Positions 53,236-64,000 of a DNA stretch of 64,000 bases are shown here, piece by piece. Within the stretch, counting starts at the first letter, position 1. Each line of letters starts with the position of its first letter. The stretch spans positions 14,838,527 to 14,902,526 of the forward strand of contig OX485808.1 of assembly GCA_950295325.1 (NCBI GenBank), read 5' to 3'. Under the pieces are notes generated by a model that saw only the letters and a list, made by a program, of their open reading frames with translations, did no database searches and had not been told where the DNA came from. The DNA comes from Polytrichum commune. Its lineage: Eukaryota > Streptophyta > Polytrichopsida > Polytrichales > Polytrichaceae. Position numbers and translations under genes: made by a program.

Positions 53236-54276
53236 GCCACAATACCAACAAGCTTGGATTTGGGTGCCTACTACAACCGATGATAGGATGACACATGTTC
53301 ATTAGCGGTCATCAATTACAAGTGATAATGTGTCTCCCCAGATCCATCATAATTAGACACATCATCAAAATCGTTTGGCTTTGACCACCTTGAGATGTCA
53401 ATTCAATCCAACTTCACCACTTTCACATGTTACCTTTATCAGATTCTAACATGTGAAAAGTGACAATTTTCCACTCTAAGTTGATTTTGTTTAACAATTT
53501 GTAATTTTCTCCTTACTTTGTTAAGCGATATGAAAATGAAAAGCATATATGCACCTGCAATATGGGATGCCAATGCCTCCAAACAAAATTTCAGAGGAAG
53601 AAGTTTCATCACTGACTGGGAACAAACACAAAATTTAACATGTTAACAATAAGTAATAGAGTACAGGTGAACTGACACACAATTTGAATCACATTTGACA
53701 TAATTTGAGCTTTATGACATGTATGTGTTGGCTGGCTCTCTGTGGAGCAACATGTGTGGTTTTGATTTCAGCATGATATGTGTTGTACATGAAAATAGGC
53801 TTCATGAGGATCTTCCATAACACAGAATATGCCAATTGGGTCTGATGTATTGGCACCCAACAACACAGTTATCTCCTCATGGTTAGATTTGTTGATGAGC
53901 ACTCTTCACATATGTTTAGGTACAACTTACAAGAGCCATAGGAAAGCGCTATAGATTAGAGAGGAAAACCTAAGTGCCAGAAATGCAAGAAAGAGTTCAT
54001 CACTCCCTCCATCATCACCAAATTCTTCAGTGCTCTTAAACCCTAGATGAAATTGAACCTTGTCCAACTTTGATATTGTGAAGATTTTGTGCTCATCTTT
54101 GCTAAATCATATATGCCATCGTCTACAAAATAAATAAATAAATAACCAACGTCAAGCAATCTCATGTGAATTTGAGCCCTTGGTTCTACCCTGCTCAAGA
54201 ATCTTCTTGGTGCAGGGTGGGTGGGCTCTTGGCTTCCTACCTACCTACCTAGTTTTCTTTGTCAAGTAGAGAGAAG
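53236..54276. other. Intergenic, nothing recognised
   Basis: AT-rich, no supported gene. Includes an AAATAAATAAATAA run near 54128 and a CTAC repeat near 54236-54250. Confidence 0.4.
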
Positions 54277-54350
54277 ATATCACTACGGGAGTTGAACCAC
54301 CAACCACTCCATTCGAAAATGGGTACCCCTCCACTATCACCGAGTAGTTT
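54277..54350 (-). repeat. tRNA-like SINE head
   Basis: Minus strand GGTTCAACTCCC fits the pol III B box, and GTGATAGTGGAGGGG upstream is A-box-like. The spacing fits a tRNA-derived SINE; no tRNA folds. Confidence 0.45.
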
Positions 54351-54510
54351 AGGGTCATCTCAAACCCCATCGTCTACATGTGAGAATGCTTGGTTAAAGA
54401 GTAAGTATTGAGGTTGCACCCCCCAAGTTGTGTTCTCTTCTAGGGGTCTTCTAGGGGTCTTCAAATAAATCCCAGTTTGTCCAAGATCACATTCTTCTTC
54501 CTCTTCTTCT

Positions 54511-54975
54511 CCCCCCCCCCTTCCCCCTTTTATATTATTATTTTTGAGACAAATTAAATAAATTTTTATTGAACATTGTCAAAAAAAACATACTAGGTTG
54601 CCAAGACTAGAAACATAGAGCAAGAAAGCTCTCTAGGGTGCATGCATTGGAATTATGAAACCCCAATAAAAGTGAATAACCTAAAAATGATCAACTAGAC
54701 CAACATTAGGCACCATATCATGCCACATAATTTATCTTATCGTTTGACATGTGGTAGATGAGTTCATTCCCTTTGAATGTATTGTTGAACTTGGCTAGGA
54801 CATTGTCAAAGATAACCACCCTCTTCGAGTCTTTGAGCACTTTTTCCTATGCAATTCTCGCATGGTCTAGGAGCACTTGCCAAATGGTTTGTTGCACGCT
54901 CTTCTCATCTTGCCTATTCTTGTACTCGCTTGATCTCCATGAACATATGAGAATGGCCATGTTTGCGGTGCCAAC
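54511..54975 (-). mobile_element. Decayed retroelement tail, relative of 47850-48235
   Basis: On the minus strand the sequence runs from coding-like (GAACTCATCTACCACATGTC region) to a tail with GGTTTCATAATTCC, CTAGAGAGCTTTCTTGCTC and a final AATAAAAATTTATTTAATTT. The plus-strand open frame 54758-54997 is antisense to it. A C10 run is at 54511-54520. Confidence 0.3.
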
Positions 54976-55700
54976 AATAGCTAATAAAATATATTAATTG
55001 CAATTATATATGATATGTAGGACAAGGCGTGATACTATCCTTAACTTTATCAATGAAAGTTGGGTCCCTTGTGATATCACAATGGGGATATTTAAGATGA
55101 TCAAGTCTAATGCTAGTGAAATAGCAAGCTAGCTACTAAAAGTCATAGCACTCTCGAAGGTGTATAATTTCTTGAACAAAGATATTGTATATGACATGAA
55201 AGATAAGGTTATCCATATGGCCACCCTCACCCAACCTGTGGCTAATTTTACGTTGTGTGATCCATTGAAGCTTGTTGCCTCCCATCTTGGATCATGTTCA
55301 GACATGCGTGTCCGAGGCTAGAGCTTATCTTGCTAGTAAGAGGACGAGCACTCGAACGAAGGTAATTTGCCATAAGCAAACCCAAGAAACGTTTTAACAA
55401 GCAATCTCTTGGACTAAGAATTCCAAGAATTCCGGGAAGGGGATGACTTAGTTATCAAAGGGTTGCCATGATAATGACACGAGGCATATCAATTTCAAAA
55501 CCTTGGTAAAAATGAGGTTCAAGTCATGGGTTATCATGTATGTCAACACAGCTCAGTTCATTGTAAGCAAGAGTGCCTTCAATTTGCACTTCAATAGCTC
55601 AAGCAGTGACAAAAATGTTAACCTCAGTTGTCCATCAATATTTGCTCAATCATTGTAGGGCGTGATCTATGGTTTCTTAATGATGTAATATATGTTGCTT
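54976..55700 (+). other. Possible relic of a retrotransposon gag
   Basis: No intact frame. 55500-55600 read in pieces gives Cys/His spacing like a decayed zinc knuckle (GTTATCATGTATGTCAACAC then TGTAAGCAAGAGTGCC), preceded by Lys/Arg-rich sequence and TGACACGAGGC. Stops occur in all frames. Confidence 0.25.
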
Positions 55701-56344
55701 TTCAAGGGGTGGACTCTTCATACCACGTACAAACTAACGTGAGTGGGTAATATTTGAGGCATTAGCATATATAATATACATAAGGGAGAAGTAATATTTT
55801 TCTTTAGTGTGTACATTTCTTGGAGGCCTCATGGGCTTCTTTATTTTTCTCTTGGGATTGTGGCTAACTTATCGTGATGTTGTCTTTGTTTGTTTGATAC
55901 AATCATTGAGTTACATGCTATGGATGAAAAAAATGTTTAATGACTTTATAATTGGAAGTAAAGTAATTTCATGTCTAACACATGCATATTTAATTCATGA
56001 TTTATATTTTGTATATGAAGTAGAGGCAAATTTAAATATCTTTTGAATTGAAAAGCTCAGTATAAATACATGAGTCCATTTTTGTAGCAAGTTGTTAGTA
56101 TGTAGACATTTTTTCTTTCTTTATAAATTTCTCATATATAGGGGTGCAAACTCATAGTGACCCACGCACGTCATTTAGGTTTCCAATGAAGAGTCCACCA
56201 CCGGGGTGTTGCTTTTGGTAGCGTATAGTAATGTGAGTTACAAATATGTAGCATGCACACACATTGTGGCTCCATTGATCTAGTATAGACCATTCTTTTT
56301 AGTAAGTTACAGAAATATTGTACATGAGATGGATGAACAAGTAC
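55701..56344. other. Intergenic; uncertain hydrophobic frame
   Basis: 55807-56046 is an open frame with a hydrophobic start (GFFIFLLGLWLTY) but AT-rich codons and no family. I do not call a gene. Confidence 0.35.
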
Positions 56345-56882
56345 ACCATGTATGGCATTTAGTATCATGTACACTATTTGCAAAGGGCCTAAACTAGATG
56401 CTTAGAGGTCTCAAAATGTCATACCTGCTAATTGCCAATATGCTTTCATTTGTCAACATAAGTAACTTCTTTAAGTGAAATAATATCTAGATTATGATAT
56501 TTAGAGTAGCACATTGAAATACTTTAGATGATAGTCTTGCCTTTTAGTATGCAAGGGGAAGATATTATGACCATACTCATGACAAGTGTCATGTGCTTAC
56601 ATTTAGATATGTAAGAGGAAGATATTCTTGAGCATACAATGACAAGTGTCATTGTGTACACTCTAGTCAATTTGTGGACCATTGTGTGACATAGACATGT
56701 ACCTAATTAACATAATTGAACATACTCAAGCCAAGATATTAGTAAGCCCACGTGAACGCCAAGTGTCATGAGGTGACATTTATGATGAAGTTGTTAATCA
56801 TAAGTGTAACTTAGCTTACACCTTAGAATAGGGTAAGTGACATTGTTACTCATGTGACACTAAATACCATAAATGGTATAGT
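56345..56882. mobile_element. MITE-like element (family C), 538 bp
   Basis: It begins ACCATGTATGGCATTTAGTA and ends GACACTAAATACCATAAATGGT, a clear inverted repeat. The body matches 31944-32410 in order (GCCTAAACTAGATGCTTAGAGG, AGCACATTGAAATAC, GACCATTGTGTGACATA, TAGAATAGGGTAAGTGAC). It includes an internal duplication of AAGAGGAAGATATT...GACAAGTGTCAT. Confidence 0.7.
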
Positions 56883-58428
56883 GGTTATTTGTTCTCAATA
56901 TCATTTTAAGTAATATACAAAATATTCAAATATTGATCAATAATTTAAGCCCAACTTGAAGTCTTTTTAAAGTGTAAACTTTGTTTTCAAATGCAATGAC
57001 TTTGAGAAAACAACTTTGAGGCAAGTTAGTTTCTAGATGATAGACTATTGAAGAGCAATACATTCCAAGAATATGTTACGGATTAAGTTAGTGGCATGTG
57101 CATGTTGATGCCTTGAAAAGTGACACCAATGACATACCCAAAACCATATTCATTCTGGATGATGAAGTGGATATTGGTTTTGCTGTTAACGATCACCATA
57201 AAAAATCAATATATAAGTCAACAATATCCATTCAAATGAGGGATTTCTAGGATTTCAAATTATAGGAAGCGCATGTAGGAAATCAAACTTCTTTTGCTTC
57301 AAAGTAGGGTAGTTATGCTCATTTATGTACTAAAGTATTTGGTTGAATTGGGAACGTAGCAAAACTGCTTCACCGCATGAATTCTAACAGATTTTAAAAG
57401 AGGTTGTGGACAAACTTGAAGGACCGTAATGTTGATGTTGTTGTCATTCAAACATGTGTGATCCGATAATTAATAAATTATGGAGAATTATTTGAGATTC
57501 TCAAAGTGCAACATAATAATAAACATGTGAGGAAAATTATATGTTCAAGGTAGAGATGTTGCATGACCAACACTCAATCTAAGATTGACATTATTTACCA
57601 TTATTGATCAAAAGTTTGAGGCACTTAAAAGTTTGAATGTGGTACACAGTGTTGGTTCTGAGTATCTCTTCCTTGAACTTATGATTTTGCTCACTGTTTA
57701 GCTAAATTGCACTAGAACTTTTAATTTAGTATTTTATTCATATGTATAACCTTCATAAACACATTCAAGGACCCATAGTTGTAACTTAGACCAATTTAAC
57801 ATAGATCTTCAACCATGGACCCAAGGAGGTCCCACCAAAATCTTGTTGTCAACCAAGCTACATCTCTGAGAGATCTTTGTAAATCTCCCAAAAGGTGGTC
57901 GATTAGGTCACCCATGACAATTTTAGGGCTTGACCGTTGGTAAGTACCATGTATCCTTACAAATTCTTCTTTTAAAGAAGTACGACCTAAATGTCCCTTC
58001 CGATGCTCTCAAGAAGTTCGTATGTGTGTTATGATAAATTTTAGTCAGTGATTTATAGGTTTGAAATTATTGGGACTCTATGATTTAACCCTTGCCCAAT
58101 GCATTCCAAAGAAGACAAAGTGTCCACAAACTCCATGTTTTTGGGCAAATTGACCTACCTTCTTATGCTTGAAAGTGATGAAACTTTAACACAATAGAGC
58201 TATGCGTAAAGTTCCTCAAACAAAGATGAAATTGCGAGTTTGATCATTGAGAGAATATTCTATTAAGAGCTCGTGAGCTTATCATGTTTTGGAATCCTTT
58301 TTGCCATCTCAAAAACTTTGAGAAATTTTTAATGTCTAAAACAAGGCTTGGGGTGTGCCCTTCTAAATCTTCCATTGGCCTATGAAATGTTAGTTTGGCC
58401 AGGGATGTGCAAATGGACGTGACGCGGC
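56883..58428. other. Intergenic, nothing recognised
   Basis: AT-rich sequence without supported genes or repeats. Confidence 0.45.
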
Positions 58429-58502
58429 CAATGGGCATCATGTCACATCACAAATGACATGATGACGTTACATTGCAGTGGGTTTGGACGTGATGCCCAT
58501 TG
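58429..58502. repeat. Two overlapping perfect palindromic pairings
   Basis: CAATGGGCATCA (58429-58440) pairs with TGATGCCCATTG (58491-58502). CATCATGTCA (58436-58445) pairs with TGACATGATG (58455-58464). The two stems share 58436-58440, so only one can form fully at a time. Confidence 0.6.
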
Positions 58503-58730
58503 TACATTAAGTACTGAGGTAACAAAATTTGTTATCACATGGTGTTGTCTTTATATCATCACCAAAAAGTCAACTACTCATTGTAGCAATTGATTTTGGT
58601 AGTTGAGACTCCAATCAACTGCTACCATAGCAATTGACGATGCAATCAATTGCTCAAGATTGTTAGAAAATTACTCTTTGTTACCCACATTAAACACAAT
58701 CACCTTACCGGCTATCAAAGCCCTACATTG

Positions 58731-59065
58731 GGTGCCCATACCCACCCATGCCCATGGGTTTTGGGTGGGCATGGGTGCAATATTATTGTTCATGGGTGGG
58801 CATGGGTGGGCATGGGTGGGCATGGCTGCAATCTTATTGTTCATGGGTGGGCATGGGTGGGCATGACTGCGATATTATTGTTCATGGTTGGGCATGGGGT
58901 TTGATATTATAATGGGTGGGCATGGGTGGGGCACAATTACACAATCATACAAGACACATTACACAATTACACAATTTTTGAATACATGGGCGCAATTTGA
59001 ATAGCATGGGTGGGCATGGGTGGGCATAGGTCACTACTGATGGGCATGGTCTGGGTATGGGTGCA
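58731..59065. repeat. GGGTGGGCAT minisatellite
   Basis: The 10-mer CATGGGTGGG is repeated in blocks, separated by a repeated GCAATATTATTGTT spacer (58777, 58828, 58869). This gives a higher-order unit of roughly 40-50 bp. It is G-rich on the plus strand. Open frames across it are repeat artefacts. Confidence 0.8.
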
Positions 59066-59079
59066 ATTAAAAAGGAAAA

Positions 59080-59990
59080 TGTTGGGCTCTGCCGGCTATC
59101 TACCTCTTAGTGCTTCCTCTACTGGTTGTTGGATGACAGTTCGACTACTATATTCTACCGGTCTCACAACTGGTAGACCCATCCCTATTTTAACTAGTTT
59201 ATATACAATTCTATAAGATTACCGGTCAAGATCCCTACACCGACTCGCTTCCAAATTAATTATATTAACAATATTATCAGCCACTTTCTTATACACTATG
59301 ACTACTGACCGATTCGCTCTCTATTTCTTGTACCTCAATTCCAATAATTAACAACATTTATTTTACCTGGTACCCCTTCCTAGCCTATTAAGTCTTCTAG
59401 TTACCCATAATTCATGTGAATACTCAACAAGCTATTCCAACCCTGAGTACCGGTAGCCCGCTTCCCTATGGTGGCTACTACCATCCTTATTTCCAGATGC
59501 CACTTTTTCCATCAACCACCTATCACCTCGGAAACCCCAACTCTCCGAATATCTCAACACTCATCTAGGATTTGACGCTACCACCTACCATTACCTTTAA
59601 TCGTATGACAACTCTGGACCCAACACCTTGCTAGCATGATTGACCTTACCGCTAGCTTAAGATCCTCAATACAACTAACATCATACAAAATGATTAGAAA
59701 CCATCAACTACTAGATAATCTTTAACTCAAGGTACATATACTCACAGTATGGGTTTCCAACTACAACATCCTCACTCCTTTATTCGAAATGGTAACCACA
59801 CACAAAACTTCTACATACATTGCTTACACTTGACATTGTTTCCTCCCCTCCCCCACTTAAATACCATCTTCTAGTCTTATCTAAACTTCAGACTTCCAAT
59901 TCTAACCACACTTACAATAATGGTTCTCCCTCACTAATATCTTCTACCTTATCCTTTTCTAGCCCCTAGTCCTTACTGGTGAATTCAACT
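59080..59990. other. G-poor, pyrimidine-rich block
   Basis: About 900 bp in which the plus strand is rich in C, T and A and poor in G (for example 59480-59560 and 59740-59900). Short open pieces such as PYGGYYHPYFQMPLF exist, but there are stops in every frame. No gene recognised. The skew is opposite to that at 29.6-31.1 kb. Confidence 0.35.
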
Positions 59991-61372
59991 TTGCTGGATA
60001 AATAAATAAATAAAGCAATTTCAACCTAGAGTTAATAAAGATAGCAGTTTATTGCACAAAATCAATTTCTAACATCAATAATAAAGCAACAATTGATTGG
60101 ACAAGGTCAACTGCTATTATCAATAACCACCTACAAGTTGGAACAATCAATCAACGCACTTGTCGATTGCTTATGCAAGCAATTGATTAAGGAGCCAATT
60201 GTATATGTAAGCAATCAACACATTAATTGACTAATTATGTGAGTAATAAATTTTTTATGTACATGCTTATATCGACATTAAGTATGTGCATAAAAAAAAT
60301 GATTGCCAATACTTGCTTGTATTCGGAAAAAAAAGGTTGTATAATAACAATGATAATACAAAGCTATCAAAATTTCATCAAAATGTTCATTTTGGTGATG
60401 TCATGTCTAGTATGGAAACTAGACAAGATGAAGGTAAGAGCCTTTTGACAATCCATGATTTTAATTTTTTGTGCTAGAAGTCTATGGGTTCATCCCACCC
60501 CACAACACTCTTCTCCACCCACAATTTTGGCATTTCAATGAAATGCGTGTGTTGGGGTTTGAGTCACACAAGGCATCTAGTGTAGCCTCAAAAATAACCA
60601 GGTTGTCATCTCCAAGGGTTCATAAGTTGGGCATCATAAGGTTTCACACCAAGAAAACAACGATAATAATCACTTTAAGGATATATCCAAGTATGAACTA
60701 GATACTAAACTCTTGCCATATTGTTAGACATTCATGCAATCATCATTTGTACTCTTTGTTAACTAGATATCATATTTGGTGCTTGAGCATCGTTTGAATC
60801 CCCGGTGTATTGGGAGAGGCACAAACTGCTCCATGGTTTGATAGAACTGCCATACAGTCATATATATTTTTTGAAATTATAATCAACTTTTCCCTTTCCT
60901 AAGAACTTCGCGAAGGTCTTGAAACAATTACCATGGGAATATTTTCACTTTGTTGTCGTTGGGCATGTCTGTCTTTCTTCGGGGATCCATAAAACCACTC
61001 TAACAAAGATCAACCTTCCTACTTTGCAATCGGACCCAATTGAATTCACTAAATGCTTGAACTAGTCATAACACATTGCGTAATTCATTCTCATTTTGAG
61101 AGACATTTTCTGCAACCTCTCCGAATGTAAATATCTCATGTTCATCCAGTGAGCCCCATGTGTGTTGGGGATTGTAATACACACTTTTTGAAGGAGATTC
61201 ATGAACCGTGGGACATGACATTACATTCTCAACCATACATAAAATAACCAAAGCAATGATTTTGGGCAATGTATGCAAGACATACAAGGTCTTTTTAACC
61301 ACTAAGGTTTGGGGTGGGATCCAAGTGGGCAACACTCATGCATTTAATATATGGTTGTCAAAGCCCCCTTCT
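59991..61372. other. Intergenic; CAATTGATT-rich repeats
   Basis: 60040-60250 repeats CAATTGATT / CAATCAA / GCTTATGCAAGCAATTG motifs that also occur at 58580-58640. Otherwise no gene recognised. Confidence 0.35.
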
Positions 61373-61391
61373 CCCCCCCCCCCCCCCCCCC
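61373..61391. repeat. C19 homopolymer
   Basis: Nineteen consecutive C, the longest G/C homopolymer in the window. Confidence 0.9.
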
Positions 61392-64000
61392 GCGCAAATA
61401 TTAATTTTGGGGCCTTTATTGGTAGATGAGTGTTTAGGGTTTACATATAGCAGTCCACTGTCCTCGTTGACTAGTGTGCAGTAGTCGACTACCTCTAATC
61501 AATTGTTGGGCAACTAGCATGCTTGGTCTATTATGTAAGCAATTCCCCTAGTTCCTAAGTGGAAATAATTATTAATAAGGTGACTATGGATGTTTGCAAC
61601 ATGTGCTACCCTCACTCAAGATTTGGAGAAGACCAAAGCCTTTGGTGTGCAGTAGTCCCCTTTCTAAGGACATAGAGAGAACAAAAGCTACTTCATCTTT
61701 AAATCCTAGTCTAAGTGTTTCCTTTGCTGGTAGCTCATATCCACCCCCACATAACTTGATGAAGTGCACTCCTTGAACACATGTGGGATGATTGTAGCCA
61801 TTTTGGGTTTGAACTAGGCTCAAAAGGTAGAGTTTGGGAAAGTTGTAGCAATCACCATAGATGAGTACAAAAAGAACTCAAACTTACATAGGCATTAGGA
61901 ATATCATGGACATATGCATCCAAGGTCTTTTGATAAAAAAAAATGAAAGAAGCATGGGGATTGGAATAGTAATTCTAGAACCTCAAGTGTATATAATCTA
62001 AGACCCATTTGCACTTACTATGAATGATGGAGGCAATCCCTATTCCATACTTCAATTGGGCCATTCTGGCAATTCTCTCTTTAGATTGAGCATCCCAATG
62101 TTTCTTTGAAGGTTTTTTAGGTTCTCATTAAGGTATTAAGCTTTGACATTTGACTACTACAACAAATTTTACACATGTAAATGACCAATTTCAATGGCAG
62201 GAAAATCTAAAAGCTACAAATATCAAAAATATCAAAATTAAAGGAACATGCCCAAGTATAGTTAGTTTGAAATCCACATACCTACATGATGATCTTTGGC
62301 ATGTTTAGTCAGAGTAGATAGGGCAACCTGTGTAATGACATGCAAGTCAATAGGACATGATTTTTTTATTTTTTGGATTGAATAGATATTTGTATGTTGA
62401 TGTTTTTCCTCCTCATGTAGCATAGATTGCCTACAACATCTAATTCTCCAAATCAAAAGGTGAAGGGTGATTTCCTCATAATCCTTGTGAACACCCTCAA
62501 AGATAGATCTAGGAGATTGCCAACTTAAAAGGTATGCCACTCATTAAACACACAAGCACAAATACTTGTTAATGAACTCAAGCAAGATTAAGTACACAAC
62601 TCCATTACCCTTGATAGGTTTAAGTGAATTCAAACTATATACTAACTTTGAATTTTGTGAAGGAAAAAATCAAAAACATTTGGGAAAACACATTGATCTA
62701 CAAAGCCCAACAATTTATGTTGACAATTTGTTTTTCAAGAAGAGTCTACATATTTTAGGGTGTAAGCAATGTGCAAGTAGGTATATTGAGCATATAATTG
62801 TCTTTTTTTTTCACATATAATTTTTTATATTAAATTGGTATTTCTCTAAAATAATTGTAATGGTGCCATCACGTTCATAATTAATTAAAGGAATATGAAA
62901 AAAAATCCAAATTCAAACTATTTAGAGTCATGAAATCTAAGTCCAAAACTAGATATAGCCATTACCTTTTGAGTAGTATGTGTAATAATAATTTTTGAAG
63001 ATCTCATGTTGATATTCTATATTTGAGCACCTATCACAACAATAAAGGGTGCCATGGAAAATTTTATATAATTTAAACAACACTTTGCTATTACTTTTAG
63101 GCATTTGATAAAAAAATTGTGGTTTTAGTATACTGGAGCATTCTTCCATATACTTGACCATGCTTGCTCCCCAATAAGATATAAGGGTTGGAATGAATAA
63201 TATAATATAATATAATCAACAAATCAACAAAAGCTATATGGGTTGCACTCACCAGTGAGAATCGTTGAGGTAAGGTGCTTGAAAATGCACGAGGCCTTTT
63301 TATAGGGGTAGATGTCTAAATAGGCTTGGATAATTTTTTGTTAATTTATAGAAGGCCTTGAATAGGAAGACTAGAGACTTCATCATGAGATGCATTGTCT
63401 TTAACAATGTATGGTAGTTTGGATGCACTAGAGGCCAAACACATAGAAAAACAATGTGAGAAAATTTTGTAGGATTAGATCTCACAAGTGATTCAACTTC
63501 TTCTTCGCGAATTCTAATAGGAGATGTTGGAGATATAGCTTGCAAATGTTTTGTGGTTGATAAAAGATTCATATGTGAGGTACTAGTGGCTCCCAAATTG
63601 CGACACTTGTTGCCATTTTATTCAATGCAACTAGTTGATCCCAACTCAAGTTGTTTCACCTAAGAATTTTCACTTGAGAAATTATCATCAACATAATAAG
63701 CAGGGACTTCACGTTAGCGTCCATTATGTTGCGTCACATCGCGCCAAATTCAATGACGACAATGTGACATTGGAACCAGAAACGTCACATCAAGGGGGGG
63801 GGGGGGAACAATTTGCCTCAAGGTAAGTTGTTGATTACTGACTAGTAGTCGGCAGGGTAAGTCGGCTACTGGACAGCAGTCACCTTCGTATGTTGACTGC
63901 TCAAAAGTAGTTGTCTATTATAGTCGACTGTTCATTAGCAATCATCCGCCAAGTTGACTAGAAAAGAATCGTTGACACACCAGGGCAATTGCACCAGTGC
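61392..64000. other. Intergenic to window end; GTCGACT-type repeats and G13 tract
   Basis: No gene recognised. 61450-61520 and 63830-63960 are scattered with AGTCGACTA, TTGACTG, CAGTC and related short palindromic words, likely one decayed repeat family. A 13-G run is at 63794-63806. Short open frames on both strands have no family. Confidence 0.35.

Noticed and set aside
55807-56046. Membrane protein gene
   Set aside because: Hydrophobic start but AT-driven composition, no homology, no splice partners.
58603-58904. Gly/His/Trp-rich protein
   Set aside because: It is the translation of the GGGTGGGCAT minisatellite in two frames.

Overview
The window reads as nuclear DNA of a land plant. The evidence is a four-exon class III peroxidase gene, an exact copy of the plant microRNA miR160 in a good hairpin, a small plant-specific organelle-targeted gene of the NFD6/NOXY2 type, an Arabidopsis-type telo-box (TTTAGGG units) at that gene's 5' end, and very many MITE-like elements with TAA/TTA target duplications. 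The species cannot be read from this sequence. Sparse genes, introns full of repeats and a methyltransferase-bearing Gypsy element would suit a repeat-rich plant, possibly a non-seed plant, but that is inference.

Layout. 1-11.3 kb is intergenic: MITEs, a tandem duplication and copies of a dispersed repeat called family A here. The NFD6/NOXY2-like gene lies on the minus strand at 13384-11319. Its 1.7-kb intron holds family A copies and a 5S rRNA-derived repeat. 14.68-24.48 kb is one nearly complete Ty3/Gypsy-type LTR retrotransposon, inserted into a family A copy, with LTRs about 99% identical. 24.5-37.3 kb is repeat-rich intergenic DNA. It includes a 470-bp array of about 13 hairpins that share the loop TGTCTA while their stems differ (27.2-27.7 kb) and a 0.6-kb foldback element (35.4-36.0 kb). 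The peroxidase gene occupies about 37.96-41.38 kb on the plus strand, with a TATA box, W-box-like repeats, a 5'UTR intron and a poly(A) signal. MIR160 is on the minus strand at 48.4-48.5 kb, followed in the plus direction by five diverged copies of a ~150-bp tandem repeat. 49.4-52.2 kb has coding-like but broken or unidentified sequence. 52.6-64 kb is MITEs, retroelement tails, a minisatellite and a G-poor block.

The main discovery candidate is the retrotransposon. ORF1 encodes gag, an aspartic protease and a C5-cytosine DNA methyltransferase domain. ORF2, in the same frame after one TAA, encodes reverse transcriptase, RNase H, integrase and a C-terminal PHD finger where many plant Gypsy elements have a chromodomain. 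The stop sits in a TMV-type readthrough context (TAA CAA TCA). The element therefore seems to combine a chromatin writer and a chromatin reader under readthrough control. In this copy the catalytic Glu of methyltransferase motif VI is Lys, and the change fits deamination of a methylated CpG. All calls come from reading the sequence alone, with no database search.
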